64,000 nucleotides of DNA, taken from assembly GCF_900091495.1 (NCBI RefSeq), contig NZ_LT607413.1, forward strand, positions 5,285,001 through 5,349,000, read 5' to 3'. The position numbers and the translations under genes are program-made. The notes below the pieces were generated by a model. That model did not search any database and was not told the origin of the DNA. It saw only the letters and a list, made by a program, of their open reading frames with translations. Below, piece by piece: positions 8,756-17,606 of this stretch. Position 1 is the first letter of the stretch. The number at the start of each line of letters is the position of its first letter. The DNA comes from Micromonospora echinospora (GTDB taxonomy: Bacteria > Actinomycetota > Actinomycetes > Mycobacteriales > Micromonosporaceae).

Positions 8756-10081
8756 GTGACCACCACACCTCCCGACTGGGAGACCCGGGTCCTCGACGAG
8801 ATCGAGCGAACCCGGGACGAACTGCTGACGCTCGCCGGGGACCTCATCCGGATCCCGAGCGAGAACCCTCCGGGGGACTGCACGGACGTCGGTCTCTTCA
8901 TCGCCGACCACCTGCGCGCGCAGGGCCTCGACCCCGAGGTCCACGACGCGGGCGACGGTCGCCTCAGCGTCGTCGTCCACCGTGCCGCGAGCAACGCCGC
9001 GGTGGACGACGACTCCAACTCGGCGCGTCACCTGGTGCTCGCCGGTCACACCGACGTCGTCCCCGTCGGTGACCTGAGCCGTTGGACGTTTCCCCCCTTC
9101 GCGGGGGACATCGTCGACGGTTACCTCCGCGGTCGCGGGGCCAGCGACATGAAGGCCGGTCTCGCCGGGGTCATCCACACGCTCGTCGTCCTGCACCGCC
9201 TCGGTGTCCCGCTCGCCGGGAAGCTGTCGCTCGCGGCCGTCCCCGACGAGGAGCAGGGCGGTTCGCGCGGCGCGGACTGGCTCCTCGACCAGGGCGTCCT
9301 CGACGGCGCGACCGGCGCGATCATCGCCGAGCCGGCCGAACGCACGCACCCGACGATCGGCCAGAAGGGCAGCAACTGGTTCCGGATGACGATCGACGGC
9401 CGGCCGGGGCACGGCAGCCTCCAGCCGCTGCACGGCGTCAACGCGAACCTCCTCGCGGCCAAGGCCGTCATCGCCCTGCAACAGCTCTGGGACATGAAGC
9501 CGTCGCCGCCCGCGGACGTGGTCGACCTCATCGAACGGTCGAAGACGTTCGCCGAGGAGCGCGAGGGCTACGGTCCCGGCATCGGCGCCGTCTTCGAGCA
9601 CGTCACCGTCAACATCGGCACGATCCACGGCGGCACGTCCTCCAACGTCGTCGCGGACCGGTGCGTCGTCGACGTCGACACCCGGGTGCCGATCGGTTTG
9701 TCGCGCGCCGAGGTCCTCGCCCGGGTCGACGAGCTGCTCGCCGAGGCGGGCGTCGAGGCGACGATCGAGCCGACCGGCTTCCGCAGCGAGCCCAACTGGA
9801 CGCTGCCGAGCGACCCGGTGGTCACCGAACTCGTCGCGGCCCTGCGCGAACTTACCGGTGACCCCACCGCGGAGGGGGTGCTCCAGTGGGCGTCCTCCGA
9901 CGCCCGCACCTTCCGCAGCCACGGCATCCCGGTGCTCCAGTACGGGCCGGCCGAGCTGGCCACCATCCACGGCTTCGACGAGCGGGCACCCGTCGCCGAC
10001 GTCGTCCTCGCCGCGAAGACCTACGCCCTGACCACCCTCCGGTACCTCGGCGTCGCCGAGACCGCTGCCGAAAGCGAATGA
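8756..10081 (+). CDS. M20-family metallohydrolase (ArgE/DapE/ACY1-like)
   Basis: A 441-residue dinuclear zinc hydrolase of the M20 family, whose members deacylate N-acyl amino acids or cleave dipeptides in the cytoplasm. The metal-binding motifs are intact: GHTDVVP (about residue 97), GRGASDMKAG (bridging Asp) and PDEEQGGSRGADW (Glu pair); the lid/dimerisation domain contains GRPGHGSLQP. The GTG at 8756 is the best start, with TGGAGC upstream. Its last four bases overlap the start of the DUF1177 gene (ATGA). Lying inside a peptide transporter operon, it probably hydrolyses the imported substrate. Exact specificity cannot be inferred. Confidence 0.9.
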   Translation: MTTTPPDWETRVLDEIERTRDELLTLAGDLIRIPSENPPGDCTDVGLFIADHLRAQGLDPEVHDAGDGRLSVVVHRAASNAAVDDDSNSARHLVLAGHTDVVPVGDLSRWTFPPFAGDIVDGYLRGRGASDMKAGLAGVIHTLVVLHRLGVPLAGKLSLAAVPDEEQGGSRGADWLLDQGVLDGATGAIIAEPAERTHPTIGQKGSNWFRMTIDGRPGHGSLQPLHGVNANLLAAKAVIALQQLWDMKPSPPADVVDLIERSKTFAEEREGYGPGIGAVFEHVTVNIGTIHGGTSSNVVADRCVVDVDTRVPIGLSRAEVLARVDELLAEAGVEATIEPTGFRSEPNWTLPSDPVVTELVAALRELTGDPTAEGVLQWASSDARTFRSHGIPVLQYGPAELATIHGFDERAPVADVVLAAKTYALTTLRYLGVAETAAESE

Positions 10082-11034
10082 TCGTGCTGTCCCACGTCCT
10101 CACCGTCCTCGACCTCCTCGACCGTCCCGACGCCTCCGGCAAACTCGTCGCCGAGCACCTGCGCGCCCTCGGCGACGACGCCTGCTCGATCACCGTCGAG
10201 ACGGTGGCCGGCGACCAGGGTTCGACCGACTTCATCCAGGTCACCATCCCCGGCAGCCGTGGCAAGACCGCCGGCGGCGACGCTCCGACGCTCGGGGTCG
10301 TCGGCCGCCTCGGCGGTCTCGGCGCCCGGCCGGAGCTCATCGGCTACGTCTCCGACGGTGACGGGGCGACCGCCGCCATCGCCACGGCCGCCAAGCTGCT
10401 CGCCATGCACGCCCGGGGCGACATCCTGCCCGGCGACGTCGTCATCTCGACGCACATCTGCCCCGACGCGCCGACCCGGCCCCACGACCCGGTGCCCTTC
10501 ATGGACTCGCCCGTCGACATCACCGCGATGAACGAGCACGAGGTCACCTCGGAGATGGACGCCGTCCTGTCCATCGACACCACGAAGGGCAACCGCATCG
10601 TCAACCACCGGGGCATCGCCATCTCCCCGACGGTCCGCGCCGGCTACATCCTTCCCACCAGCGCCGACCTGGTCAGCGTCCTGGAGACCGTGTCCGGTGA
10701 GCCGGCCGTCGTCTTCGCGCTGTCGACGCAGGACATCACGCCGTACGGCAACGGCCTCCACCACCTCAACTCGATCCTCCAGCCGGCCGTCGCGACGGCC
10801 GCGCCGGTCGTCGGGGTCGCCATCACGACGGTGACGCCCGTCGCCGGCTGCGCGACCGGCGCGAGTCACGAGGTCGACATCGCCCTCGCCGCCCGCTTCT
10901 CCGTCGAGGTCGCCAAGGGCTTCACCTCGGGCACGGTGTCCTTCTACGACGGGGCCCAGGCGGCGCTCCTGGAAAGCCTCTACGGCCCGGCCACCCACCT
11001 GCAGACGACCGGAACGGTCCCCGGTCGCGCCTGA
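10078..11034 (+). CDS. DUF1177 family protein
   Basis: A 318-residue cytoplasmic protein that I recognise as DUF1177, a family of about 300 residues without a known function. Features include a helical start (VLTVLDLLDRPDASGKLVAEHL), conserved acidic and histidine segments (GDVVISTHICPDAP, MNEHEVTSEMDAVLSIDTTK, VNHRGIAISPTVRAGYI) and a C-terminal half rich in small residues with FALSTQDITPYGNGLHHLNS. The clustered His/Asp/Glu residues suggest a metal-dependent or small-molecule enzyme, but this is only a guess. It overlaps the M20 gene by four bases and is followed by the transporter ATPase, so it belongs to the same pathway. Confidence 0.75.
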   Translation: MIVLSHVLTVLDLLDRPDASGKLVAEHLRALGDDACSITVETVAGDQGSTDFIQVTIPGSRGKTAGGDAPTLGVVGRLGGLGARPELIGYVSDGDGATAAIATAAKLLAMHARGDILPGDVVISTHICPDAPTRPHDPVPFMDSPVDITAMNEHEVTSEMDAVLSIDTTKGNRIVNHRGIAISPTVRAGYILPTSADLVSVLETVSGEPAVVFALSTQDITPYGNGLHHLNSILQPAVATAAPVVGVAITTVTPVAGCATGASHEVDIALAARFSVEVAKGFTSGTVSFYDGAQAALLESLYGPATHLQTTGTVPGRA

Positions 11035-11080
11035 TCCGGCGCGACCGGGCCCGGCGGCCCACGGAACAAGGAGCACGGAC

Positions 11081-12853
11081 ATGGCTGAGACCCTGCTGTC
11101 GATCGAGAACCTCTCGATCCGCATCGACACGTCCCGTGGCCCGATCCATCCGGTCCGGAACCTCGACCTGACCATCGCGCGCGGTGAGATGGTCGGGCTG
11201 GTCGGCGAGTCGGGGTCGGGCAAGAGCGTCACCGCCATGTCGATCACCGGACTGCTGCCGGCGCGGCAGGCGCAGATCACCGGCGGGCACATCCGTTTCG
11301 ACGGGCGCGACCTCGCCGCGCTGTCGGACCGGCAGATGCGCGGCATCCGGGGCAAGGACATCGCGACGATCTTCCAGGAGCCGATGACCGCGCTCAACCC
11401 CGTCTTCACGGTCCGCGACCAGCTCACCGAGCCGTTGCGCCAGCACATGCGGCTCGGTCGACGGCAGGCGGCGGACCGGGCGGGGCACCTGCTCGACATG
11501 GTGGGGATCCGCAACACCGCGCGTGTCCTCGCCGGGTACCCGCACGAGTTGTCCGGCGGGATGCGCCAGCGGGTCATGATCGCCATGGCCATGGCGTGCG
11601 AGCCGAAGCTGCTCATCGCCGACGAGCCGACGACCGCGCTCGACGTGACGACCCAGTTGCAGATCCTCGACCTCATCATGGACCTGCAGGAGCAGCACGG
11701 GACGGCGGTCCTGCTCATCACGCACGACCTCGGGGTCGTCGCCCAGACCTGCCAGCGGGTCGCCGTCATGTACGGCGGTGAGCTGCAGGAGACGGCGACG
11801 ACCGAGCAGCTCTTCGCCACGCCCCAGGCCGACTACACGAAACGGCTGCTCAGCTTCATCCCCTCGGCCAACGCGCAGGTCGTCGAGGCGGTCGAGGCGC
11901 TCGCCGACGACGGGACGGCGCGCGACGGCGCGGAGCCGGTTCGCGTCGAGCCTCGTGCCGAGGCACCCGACGACGACGCGCCGGTGCTGCTCGAGGTCAC
12001 CGACCTGACGAAGGTCTTCAGCGGGCGACGTCGTCGGCTGGGTCGTCCGGCCGACACCGTCCGGGCGGTCGACGGCGTCTCCTTCCGGGTACGCCGTGGC
12101 CGCACGCTCGCCATCGTGGGCGAGTCCGGGTCGGGCAAGTCGACGACGGGTCGGGCCCTGCTGCGCCTGCACGAGCCGACGTCGGGGACGGTGATCTTCA
12201 ACGGGGCCGACCTCCTCGCGGCGAGCGACGACGAGCTGCGCCGGCTCCGTTCCGAGATGCAGATCGTCTTCCAGGACACGTACGCCTCGCTCGACCCCCG
12301 GTGGACGATCCACCGGGCCCTCGCCGAGCCGCTGCGGCTGCACACCGACCTCGACGACGGGGCGATCCGCGCCCGCATCGTCGAGGTCCTCGAAACGGTC
12401 GGCCTGCAAGAGGACGCCGTCGACCGTTTCCCGCACGAGTTCTCGGGTGGTCAGCGCCAGCGGATCGGCATCGCGCGGGCCCTCATCCTCAATCCGAGCC
12501 TGGTCGTCTGCGACGAGCCCGTGTCGGCCCTCGACGTGTCGGTGCAGGCCCAGGTGCTCGACCTCATGAAGCGGTTGCAGAAGGACCTCGGGCTCACCTA
12601 CGTCTTCATCTCGCACGATCTCTCCGTCGTCGAGATGATGGCCGACGAGATCGTCGTCATGAGCCAGGGCCGCGTCGTCGAGCAGGGCACCGTCGAAGAG
12701 ATCTTCACCAAGCCCCAGCACCCGTACACCAAGGCGTTGCTCGCCGCGATCCCGGTCGCCGACCCCACCGCACGGGTCGACCGGGCCGTACGGCGCCGCA
12801 TCGTCGAGCGGGGCGTCGCCGCTGCCGACCTGCCCGAGAAGGAGGCGGCGTGA
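11081..12853 (+). CDS. dppDF: Fused peptide ABC transporter ATPase (DppD-DppF)
   Basis: A 590-residue protein joining two ATP-binding subunits in one chain. The first half has Walker A GESGSGKS (residues 42-49), signature LSGGMRQR and Walker B LLIADEP. The second has Walker A GESGSGKS (about 347-354), signature FSGGQRQR and LVVCDEP. Each half ends with the oligopeptide-transporter-specific segment (PQADYTKRLL and PQHPYTKALL). The halves are joined by an acidic linker (about 280-300). Both sites look active. A good ribosome binding site (AAGGAG) precedes the ATG. Its TGA overlaps the start of the aroM-like gene. Confidence 0.95.
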   Translation: MAETLLSIENLSIRIDTSRGPIHPVRNLDLTIARGEMVGLVGESGSGKSVTAMSITGLLPARQAQITGGHIRFDGRDLAALSDRQMRGIRGKDIATIFQEPMTALNPVFTVRDQLTEPLRQHMRLGRRQAADRAGHLLDMVGIRNTARVLAGYPHELSGGMRQRVMIAMAMACEPKLLIADEPTTALDVTTQLQILDLIMDLQEQHGTAVLLITHDLGVVAQTCQRVAVMYGGELQETATTEQLFATPQADYTKRLLSFIPSANAQVVEAVEALADDGTARDGAEPVRVEPRAEAPDDDAPVLLEVTDLTKVFSGRRRRLGRPADTVRAVDGVSFRVRRGRTLAIVGESGSGKSTTGRALLRLHEPTSGTVIFNGADLLAASDDELRRLRSEMQIVFQDTYASLDPRWTIHRALAEPLRLHTDLDDGAIRARIVEVLETVGLQEDAVDRFPHEFSGGQRQRIGIARALILNPSLVVCDEPVSALDVSVQAQVLDLMKRLQKDLGLTYVFISHDLSVVEMMADEIVVMSQGRVVEQGTVEEIFTKPQHPYTKALLAAIPVADPTARVDRAVRRRIVERGVAAADLPEKEAA

Positions 12854-13563
12854 TGTCCGCAGCGGCCGGGGGAGAGGTACGTCGCGGGCGGCCGAGGCTC
12901 GGTCTCGTCACGATCGGCCAGGCACCCCGCGTCGACCTCATCCCCGACGTCGAGGTTGCCCTCTCCCGCGTCGACTGGATCGAGCACGGCGCGCTGGACC
13001 TCCTCGACACGGACGGCATCGCCCGGCTCGAACCGCGCGGCGGAGAACGTACCCTGGTCTCCCGCCTGCGGGACGGCTCGCGCGCCCGGCTCGGTGCGAC
13101 GAGCATCGCCCCGGCACTCGACGACGCCATCCGGCGGTGTGTGGCTGACCGCTGCGCGGCCGTCCTCGTGCTGTGCACCGGCCGCGTCGAGCACGGCCCG
13201 GCGTCGGTGCCGGTGCTCCACGCGGAGGACCTCGCCCACGACCTCGTGGCGCGGCTTGTCGGCGAGGGGCGCCTGGGTGTGCTCTGCCCCGTGCCGGAGC
13301 AGTTGGCCGACATCCGGGAACGGTGGGAGGAACGCCTGGGCCGCCCGGTCGCCGCGGCGGCCGTGGACCCGTACACGGCCGGCCCCGACGAGGTGGCGGC
13401 CGCCGGACGCGAGGTCGCCGCCGAGGGGGCCGACCTGGTCTTCCTCGACTGCATCGGCTACACCGGCCAGCAGCGGGACATCCTCGCCGCCGAGGGCGTC
13501 CGCGCCGAGACCGCCCGCCACCTTGCCGTGACCGGTGCGGTGGACCGCGTCCTCTCTCCCTGA
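12853..13563 (+). CDS. aroM: AroM family protein
   Basis: A 236-residue protein of the AroM family (E. coli AroM is about 225 residues and has no established role). The N-terminal RLGLVTIGQAPRVDLIPD and the central LVLCTGR are diagnostic, as is the C-terminal VFLDCIGYTGQQRD. Overall the layout, with two separated cysteine-bearing strands (LCTG and DCIGY), recalls Asp/Glu racemase-like enzymes, which is an inference. The ATG at 12853 overlaps the previous stop codon; an in-frame GTG at 12850 is an alternative. It is the last gene of the operon, followed by a hairpin at 13607-13672. Confidence 0.8.
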   Translation: MSAAAGGEVRRGRPRLGLVTIGQAPRVDLIPDVEVALSRVDWIEHGALDLLDTDGIARLEPRGGERTLVSRLRDGSRARLGATSIAPALDDAIRRCVADRCAAVLVLCTGRVEHGPASVPVLHAEDLAHDLVARLVGEGRLGVLCPVPEQLADIRERWEERLGRPVAAAAVDPYTAGPDEVAAAGREVAAEGADLVFLDCIGYTGQQRDILAAEGVRAETARHLAVTGAVDRVLSP

Positions 13564-13606
13564 CGCGCCTGTGCGGGACCAGGAGGAGAACGGTCGGCCG
13601 AGGAAG

Positions 13607-13672
13607 CGGGGGCGCACCGGGCCATGACGCAGATCCAGTCTCTGCCCATCGATCCGGCTCGGTGCGCCCCCG
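13607..13672. terminator. Stem-loop between convergent operons
   Basis: CGGGGGCGCACCGGGCC at 13607-13623 pairs with GGCTCGGTGCGCCCCCG at 13656-13672 with one mismatch and a 32-base loop. It lies between the ends of the two convergent operons and could serve both strands. Confidence 0.6.
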
Positions 13673-13729
13673 CCCCCGATTGTCCGCTGCGGCTCCACCG
13701 GGTCGGTTCGGGCGGTGCGTGTCGCCGTT

Positions 13730-15235
13730 TCAGTCGTTCCCCGGGAACGCCATGGTCAGCGAGCCGGTCGTCGAGGTGACCCACCGTGAGGTGACCGCCT
13801 TGTGCCGGGTGAAGAACGCGAACCCTTCCGGACCGTAGGCGGGCGCGTCGCCGAGCAGCGAGTCCTTCCAACCGCCGAAGGCGAAGTAGGCGACGGGCAC
13901 GGGAACGGGGACGTTCACTCCGACCATTCCCACCTGCACCTCGCGTTCGAAGCGTCGGGCGGCGCGGCCGTCGTTGGTGAAGATGGCCGTTCCGTTTCCG
14001 AACTGGCTGGAGTTGATGAGCCGTAGCCCTTCGTCGAGGTCCTTCACGCGGACCACCGCGAGCACGGGGCCGAAGATCTCGTCCTCGTACGCCTTCGAGG
14101 CCGTCGGAACCCGGTCCAGGAGCGTGGGGCCGAGCCAGAAGCCGTTCTCGTGGCCGTCCACCCGGCAGTGGCGACCGTCCACCAGCACTGTGGCGCCGTC
14201 GCGTTCGGCGATGTCGATGTAGCTGGCCACCCGGTCCCGGTGTTGGCGGGTGATCAGCGGGCCCAGGTCAGGATCGGTGCGGCCGTCGCCGACGCGCAGC
14301 GTCGCGGCCCGCTCCTGGATCCGCGCGTTCAGCTCGTCGGCGATCGACTCCTCGGCAAGGACGACCGAGATGGCCATGCACCGTTCTCCCGCCGACCCGA
14401 AGCCACCGGACACCGCCTGGTCGGCGGCGGCGTCGAGGTCGGCGTCGGCGAGCACGAGCATGTGGTTCTTCGCGCCACCGAAGGCCTGGACGCGCTTGCC
14501 GACCCGGGCCGCGGACTCGTAGATCGAACGCGCTACCGGCGTCGACCCGACGAAGGAAACCGCCTGCACGTCTGGGTGGTTCAGCAGGGTTTCGACAGCG
14601 ACGCGGTCGCCCTGGAGAACGTTGAACACCCCGTCGGGGAGCCCGGCGGCCTTCCAGAGCTCGGCCAGCCAGATCGCAGCCGACGGCACCCGCTCACTCG
14701 GCTTGAGCACCACCGTGTTGCCCACGGCGATCGCGATGGGAGCGAACCACAGGGGCACCATCGCCGGGAAGTTGAACGGGCTGATCACAGCGACCACCCC
14801 GAGTGGCTGCCGCACGGAGTGCACGTCGACGCCGGTGGAGACGTTCTGCGCGTAACGTCCGCTGGTCAGGTGTGGGAACGCTGTCGCGAGGTCGACGACC
14901 TCAAGTCCGCGCTGCACCTCGGCCGCCGCGTCGGACACGGCCTTGCCGTGCTCACCGGTGATGATTCGCGCAAGTTCCTCCTTACGGCTGTTCAGCAGCT
15001 CGCGGAACCGGAAGACCACCGTCTGCCGTCGGGCGGCCGAGAGCTGAGACCATCCCTCGTAGGCGAGCCTGGCGGCCTCGACCGCGGCAGCGGCTTCGGT
15101 CGCGTCGGCCAGAACCACCTCTTTCGTGGCCTTCCCGAGCGCCGGGTCGAAGACCGCCGCCCGGCGCGCGGTTTCGCCGACCACCCGACGTCCGTTGATC
15201 CAATGTCCGAGCGTCGGCTTGTTCAGGTCACTCAC
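13730..15235 (-). CDS. mmsA: CoA-acylating (methyl)malonate-semialdehyde dehydrogenase
   Basis: A 501-residue aldehyde dehydrogenase of the MmsA/IolA branch, which converts malonate semialdehyde or methylmalonate semialdehyde to acetyl-CoA or propionyl-CoA. Landmarks are HWINGRRVV at the start, SPFNFPAMVPLW, FVGSTPVARSIYESA and the nucleophile in AGERCMAISV; the CM pair is typical of MmsA. The GTG at 15235 follows GGAGGA; the frame is open further upstream but lacks homology. It is the last gene of the minus-strand catabolic operon and would feed the product of the upstream hydrolases into central metabolism. Confidence 0.9.
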   Translation of the reverse strand: MSDLNKPTLGHWINGRRVVGETARRAAVFDPALGKATKEVVLADATEAAAAVEAARLAYEGWSQLSAARRQTVVFRFRELLNSRKEELARIITGEHGKAVSDAAAEVQRGLEVVDLATAFPHLTSGRYAQNVSTGVDVHSVRQPLGVVAVISPFNFPAMVPLWFAPIAIAVGNTVVLKPSERVPSAAIWLAELWKAAGLPDGVFNVLQGDRVAVETLLNHPDVQAVSFVGSTPVARSIYESAARVGKRVQAFGGAKNHMLVLADADLDAAADQAVSGGFGSAGERCMAISVVLAEESIADELNARIQERAATLRVGDGRTDPDLGPLITRQHRDRVASYIDIAERDGATVLVDGRHCRVDGHENGFWLGPTLLDRVPTASKAYEDEIFGPVLAVVRVKDLDEGLRLINSSQFGNGTAIFTNDGRAARRFEREVQVGMVGVNVPVPVPVAYFAFGGWKDSLLGDAPAYGPEGFAFFTRHKAVTSRWVTSTTGSLTMAFPGND

Positions 15236-15318
15236 GTTCGATCCTCCAGTTCGGTTGGCAAATTGAGTTGCCGGCCCGACGTTCGGGCCGGTCGGCCCGC
15301 CTCGGGCGAGCGTCGTGT

Positions 15319-16719
15319 TCATGACGTGCCGGCCAGACCCTCGACCAACCGGGCGGCGGACAGCGCTCGTTCCTCGTCCAGGGCCACGCACTGCATACCG
15401 ACCGGGAGTCCTCGGTCGTCGGTCCCGAAGGGAACCGTGACCGCGGCCAGCGGGGACCAGTTGACGGGTGCACAGAAGCGGGTCAGTTGGCGGCTGGCAC
15501 CGGTGAGTTCGGAGCGGGGACGCGAGTCGTCGGCGACGGCAGTACGCAACGGCGCGGTGGTCGGGACGGTCGGCAGCACGAGCGCGTCGCAGACCGAGAA
15601 GGCCGCCAGCAGACGCTCGGTCAGGCGCGTGAGGGTCTTCCACGCAGCCAGCAGGTCAGCCGCTGTGTGCTTCGCCGCCGCGTCGAGAACGGCCCGGAGG
15701 CCACGGCTGTAGAGTCCCCGTCCAGCCGGGTACCAGCCGGCTGCGCGGTGAGCCTGATAGGCATCGGCGAAGAGCGGGACCAGCCGGACGGGATACCACT
15801 CGTCGAACGCCGGGACCTGGACCGTCACCGACGACACCCGGCTGTGTCGCGCCAGGCTCTCGCCGAGTTGTTCGTAGGCGATGCCGACCGCGGACTCCAC
15901 GTCGCCGAGGTCCGCCGGGGACAGGACGCCGAGGCGGTGCACGTCGACGGCGGTCGCCGGTCGCCCCGACATAGCGGACCAGAGGACTGACAGGTCCCGC
16001 ACGTTCGCCGCCAGGGGGCCGCACGAGTCGGCTATCGGCGACAGCGGGATCTGGCCGGCCATGTCGACCGAGTGGGTACGCGGCTTCAGTCCGGCGACGC
16101 CGCAGAGCGCCGCGGGGATCCGGATCGACCCCCCGGTGTCGGTGCCGAGTGCTCCCAGGACCTCCCCGGCGGCGACCGCGGCCGCGGATCCTCCGCTGGA
16201 ACCGCCCGCGATGCGGGTGAGGTCGTGGGGATTACGCGTCGTCGGCGTGACGGTTCCCATGGCCATCTCGTGGGTGTGCGTCTTGCCGATCAGGACCGCT
16301 CCGGCGGCACGCAGGGTAGCTACCACCGTCGCGTCGTGATCCGCTTCCGGTGCGCCGCTGAACAGACGCGACCCTGCCCGGGTCGGCATTCCCGCCACGT
16401 CGATGACGTCCTTGACGGCGAGGGGGATACCGAACAGCGGTGAGCGGGGCTGGTACCCGGCGTCCAGCATGGCGTCGAGTTCGGCCGCTCGCGCCCTGGC
16501 CCGCGCGGTGTCGATGTGGGCGAACGCGTGGACGTGCCGCTCGATCAGCGCGCAACGGTCGAGCGAGGTCTCCACGAGTTCGGTCACTGTCACGGATCCC
16601 GCGCGCAGCCTCCGTGCCGACTCGACGATGCCCTGGTGGCTCTCCCCTGAGCCGGGTTTGACGCATCCAGCCGCGGCAACAGGCGTCGACCGTCGAGGCC
16701 CTGACGCTCCTCGAGGCAC
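15319..16719 (-). CDS. Amidase (amidase signature family)
   Basis: A roughly 466-residue Ser-Ser-Lys amidase. The catalytic Lys is in IPLAVKDVIDVAG, the bridging Ser in GGSSGGSAAAVAAG and the nucleophile in GTDTGGSIRIPAALCG; all are present. Family members hydrolyse amides, including aryl and alkyl amides and carbamoyl compounds. The start is uncertain: the frame runs into the permease gene, and the GTG at 16719 lacks a clear ribosome binding site. The domain begins at about ESARRLRAGSVTVTELVE. It lies 47 bases after the permease gene in the IclR-controlled operon. Confidence 0.85.
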   Translation of the reverse strand: MPRGASGPRRSTPVAAAGCVKPGSGESHQGIVESARRLRAGSVTVTELVETSLDRCALIERHVHAFAHIDTARARARAAELDAMLDAGYQPRSPLFGIPLAVKDVIDVAGMPTRAGSRLFSGAPEADHDATVVATLRAAGAVLIGKTHTHEMAMGTVTPTTRNPHDLTRIAGGSSGGSAAAVAAGEVLGALGTDTGGSIRIPAALCGVAGLKPRTHSVDMAGQIPLSPIADSCGPLAANVRDLSVLWSAMSGRPATAVDVHRLGVLSPADLGDVESAVGIAYEQLGESLARHSRVSSVTVQVPAFDEWYPVRLVPLFADAYQAHRAAGWYPAGRGLYSRGLRAVLDAAAKHTAADLLAAWKTLTRLTERLLAAFSVCDALVLPTVPTTAPLRTAVADDSRPRSELTGASRQLTRFCAPVNWSPLAAVTVPFGTDDRGLPVGMQCVALDEERALSAARLVEGLAGTS

Positions 16720-16766
16720 TTTGACAGTAATCGGCTTCAGCCTTTCCGTGTAAGGGTTTCCGGTGC

Positions 16767-17606
16767 TCAGACCTTCAGGGACTTCTCGCCGGGAACCCAG
16801 TAGAGGATGCGGCGACGCACAAGTCGGACGATCACGTTCAGCGTGATGCCGACCGCGCACAGGATCAGCAGGCAGGCGAAGACGGCACCGGTGTTCATTC
16901 GGTACTGCGCCTGGAGGATGAGCACTCCGAGGCCGGCCTGTGCACCGACGAACTCCCCGACGATCGCGCCGAGGGTGGAGAAGACCACGGCCATCTCGAA
17001 GCCCGTGAAGATGCTGGGCAGGGCGCTGGGAAGCAACAGCTTGCGCCGGATCTGTCCCCGGGTGGCCCGGTGCACCTTGAACAGCGCGATGTGCTCGGCG
17101 CTGACACTTCTGATCCCCGACATCGTGCCGAGGAGCACCGGGAAGAACGCGAGCAGCGCGACCACGACGACCTTCGAGGTGATCCCGAACCCGAACCAGA
17201 TGACGAACAGGGGCGCGATGGCGACCTTGGGGATCGACTGGATGGCGACGATGTACGGGTAGATCATGCGGTGCAGGATGTCGACCTCGACCAGTACGAC
17301 CCCGAGCACCAGGCCGAGCACGGTTCCGATCGCCAGCCCGCTGAACGCCTCGATGAGCGTGACCTGGGTGTGGTAGAGGAAGCTCCTCGTCGCGCCGGGA
17401 TCGGTCAACGCCTGGAGAACCTCACTGAGCGGCGGAAAGACGAACGATGGGATGTCGAGTGCCCGGGGCACGTACTCCCAGGCCGCGAGGAGCACCACCA
17501 GAAAGGCGAGCGGTGGAAGGTGCCGCCGGGACGCGAGCCCACGCTTCTTGGCGGATCCGTGGGCGCGGGAGGGTGTCACCACGCGGGCCGTAGTGGTGCT
17601 AGCCAT
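16767..17606 (-). CDS. ABC transporter permease, SsuC/TauC type
   Basis: A 279-residue membrane permease of the nitrate/sulfonate/taurine group. A cytoplasmic Arg/Lys-rich start is followed by helix LPPLAFLVVLLAAWEYVPRAL and five further segments, with the EAA loop in VHRATRGQIRRKLLLPSALPSIF. Its start overlaps the end of the ATPase gene by 8 bases. Together with the ATPase at 17599 and the lipoprotein at 19768 it forms a complete importer whose ligand is unknown; the group also imports pyrimidine and thiamine precursors and aromatic compounds. Confidence 0.9.
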   Translation of the reverse strand: MASTTTARVVTPSRAHGSAKKRGLASRRHLPPLAFLVVLLAAWEYVPRALDIPSFVFPPLSEVLQALTDPGATRSFLYHTQVTLIEAFSGLAIGTVLGLVLGVVLVEVDILHRMIYPYIVAIQSIPKVAIAPLFVIWFGFGITSKVVVVALLAFFPVLLGTMSGIRSVSAEHIALFKVHRATRGQIRRKLLLPSALPSIFTGFEMAVVFSTLGAIVGEFVGAQAGLGVLILQAQYRMNTGAVFACLLILCAVGITLNVIVRLVRRRILYWVPGEKSLKV

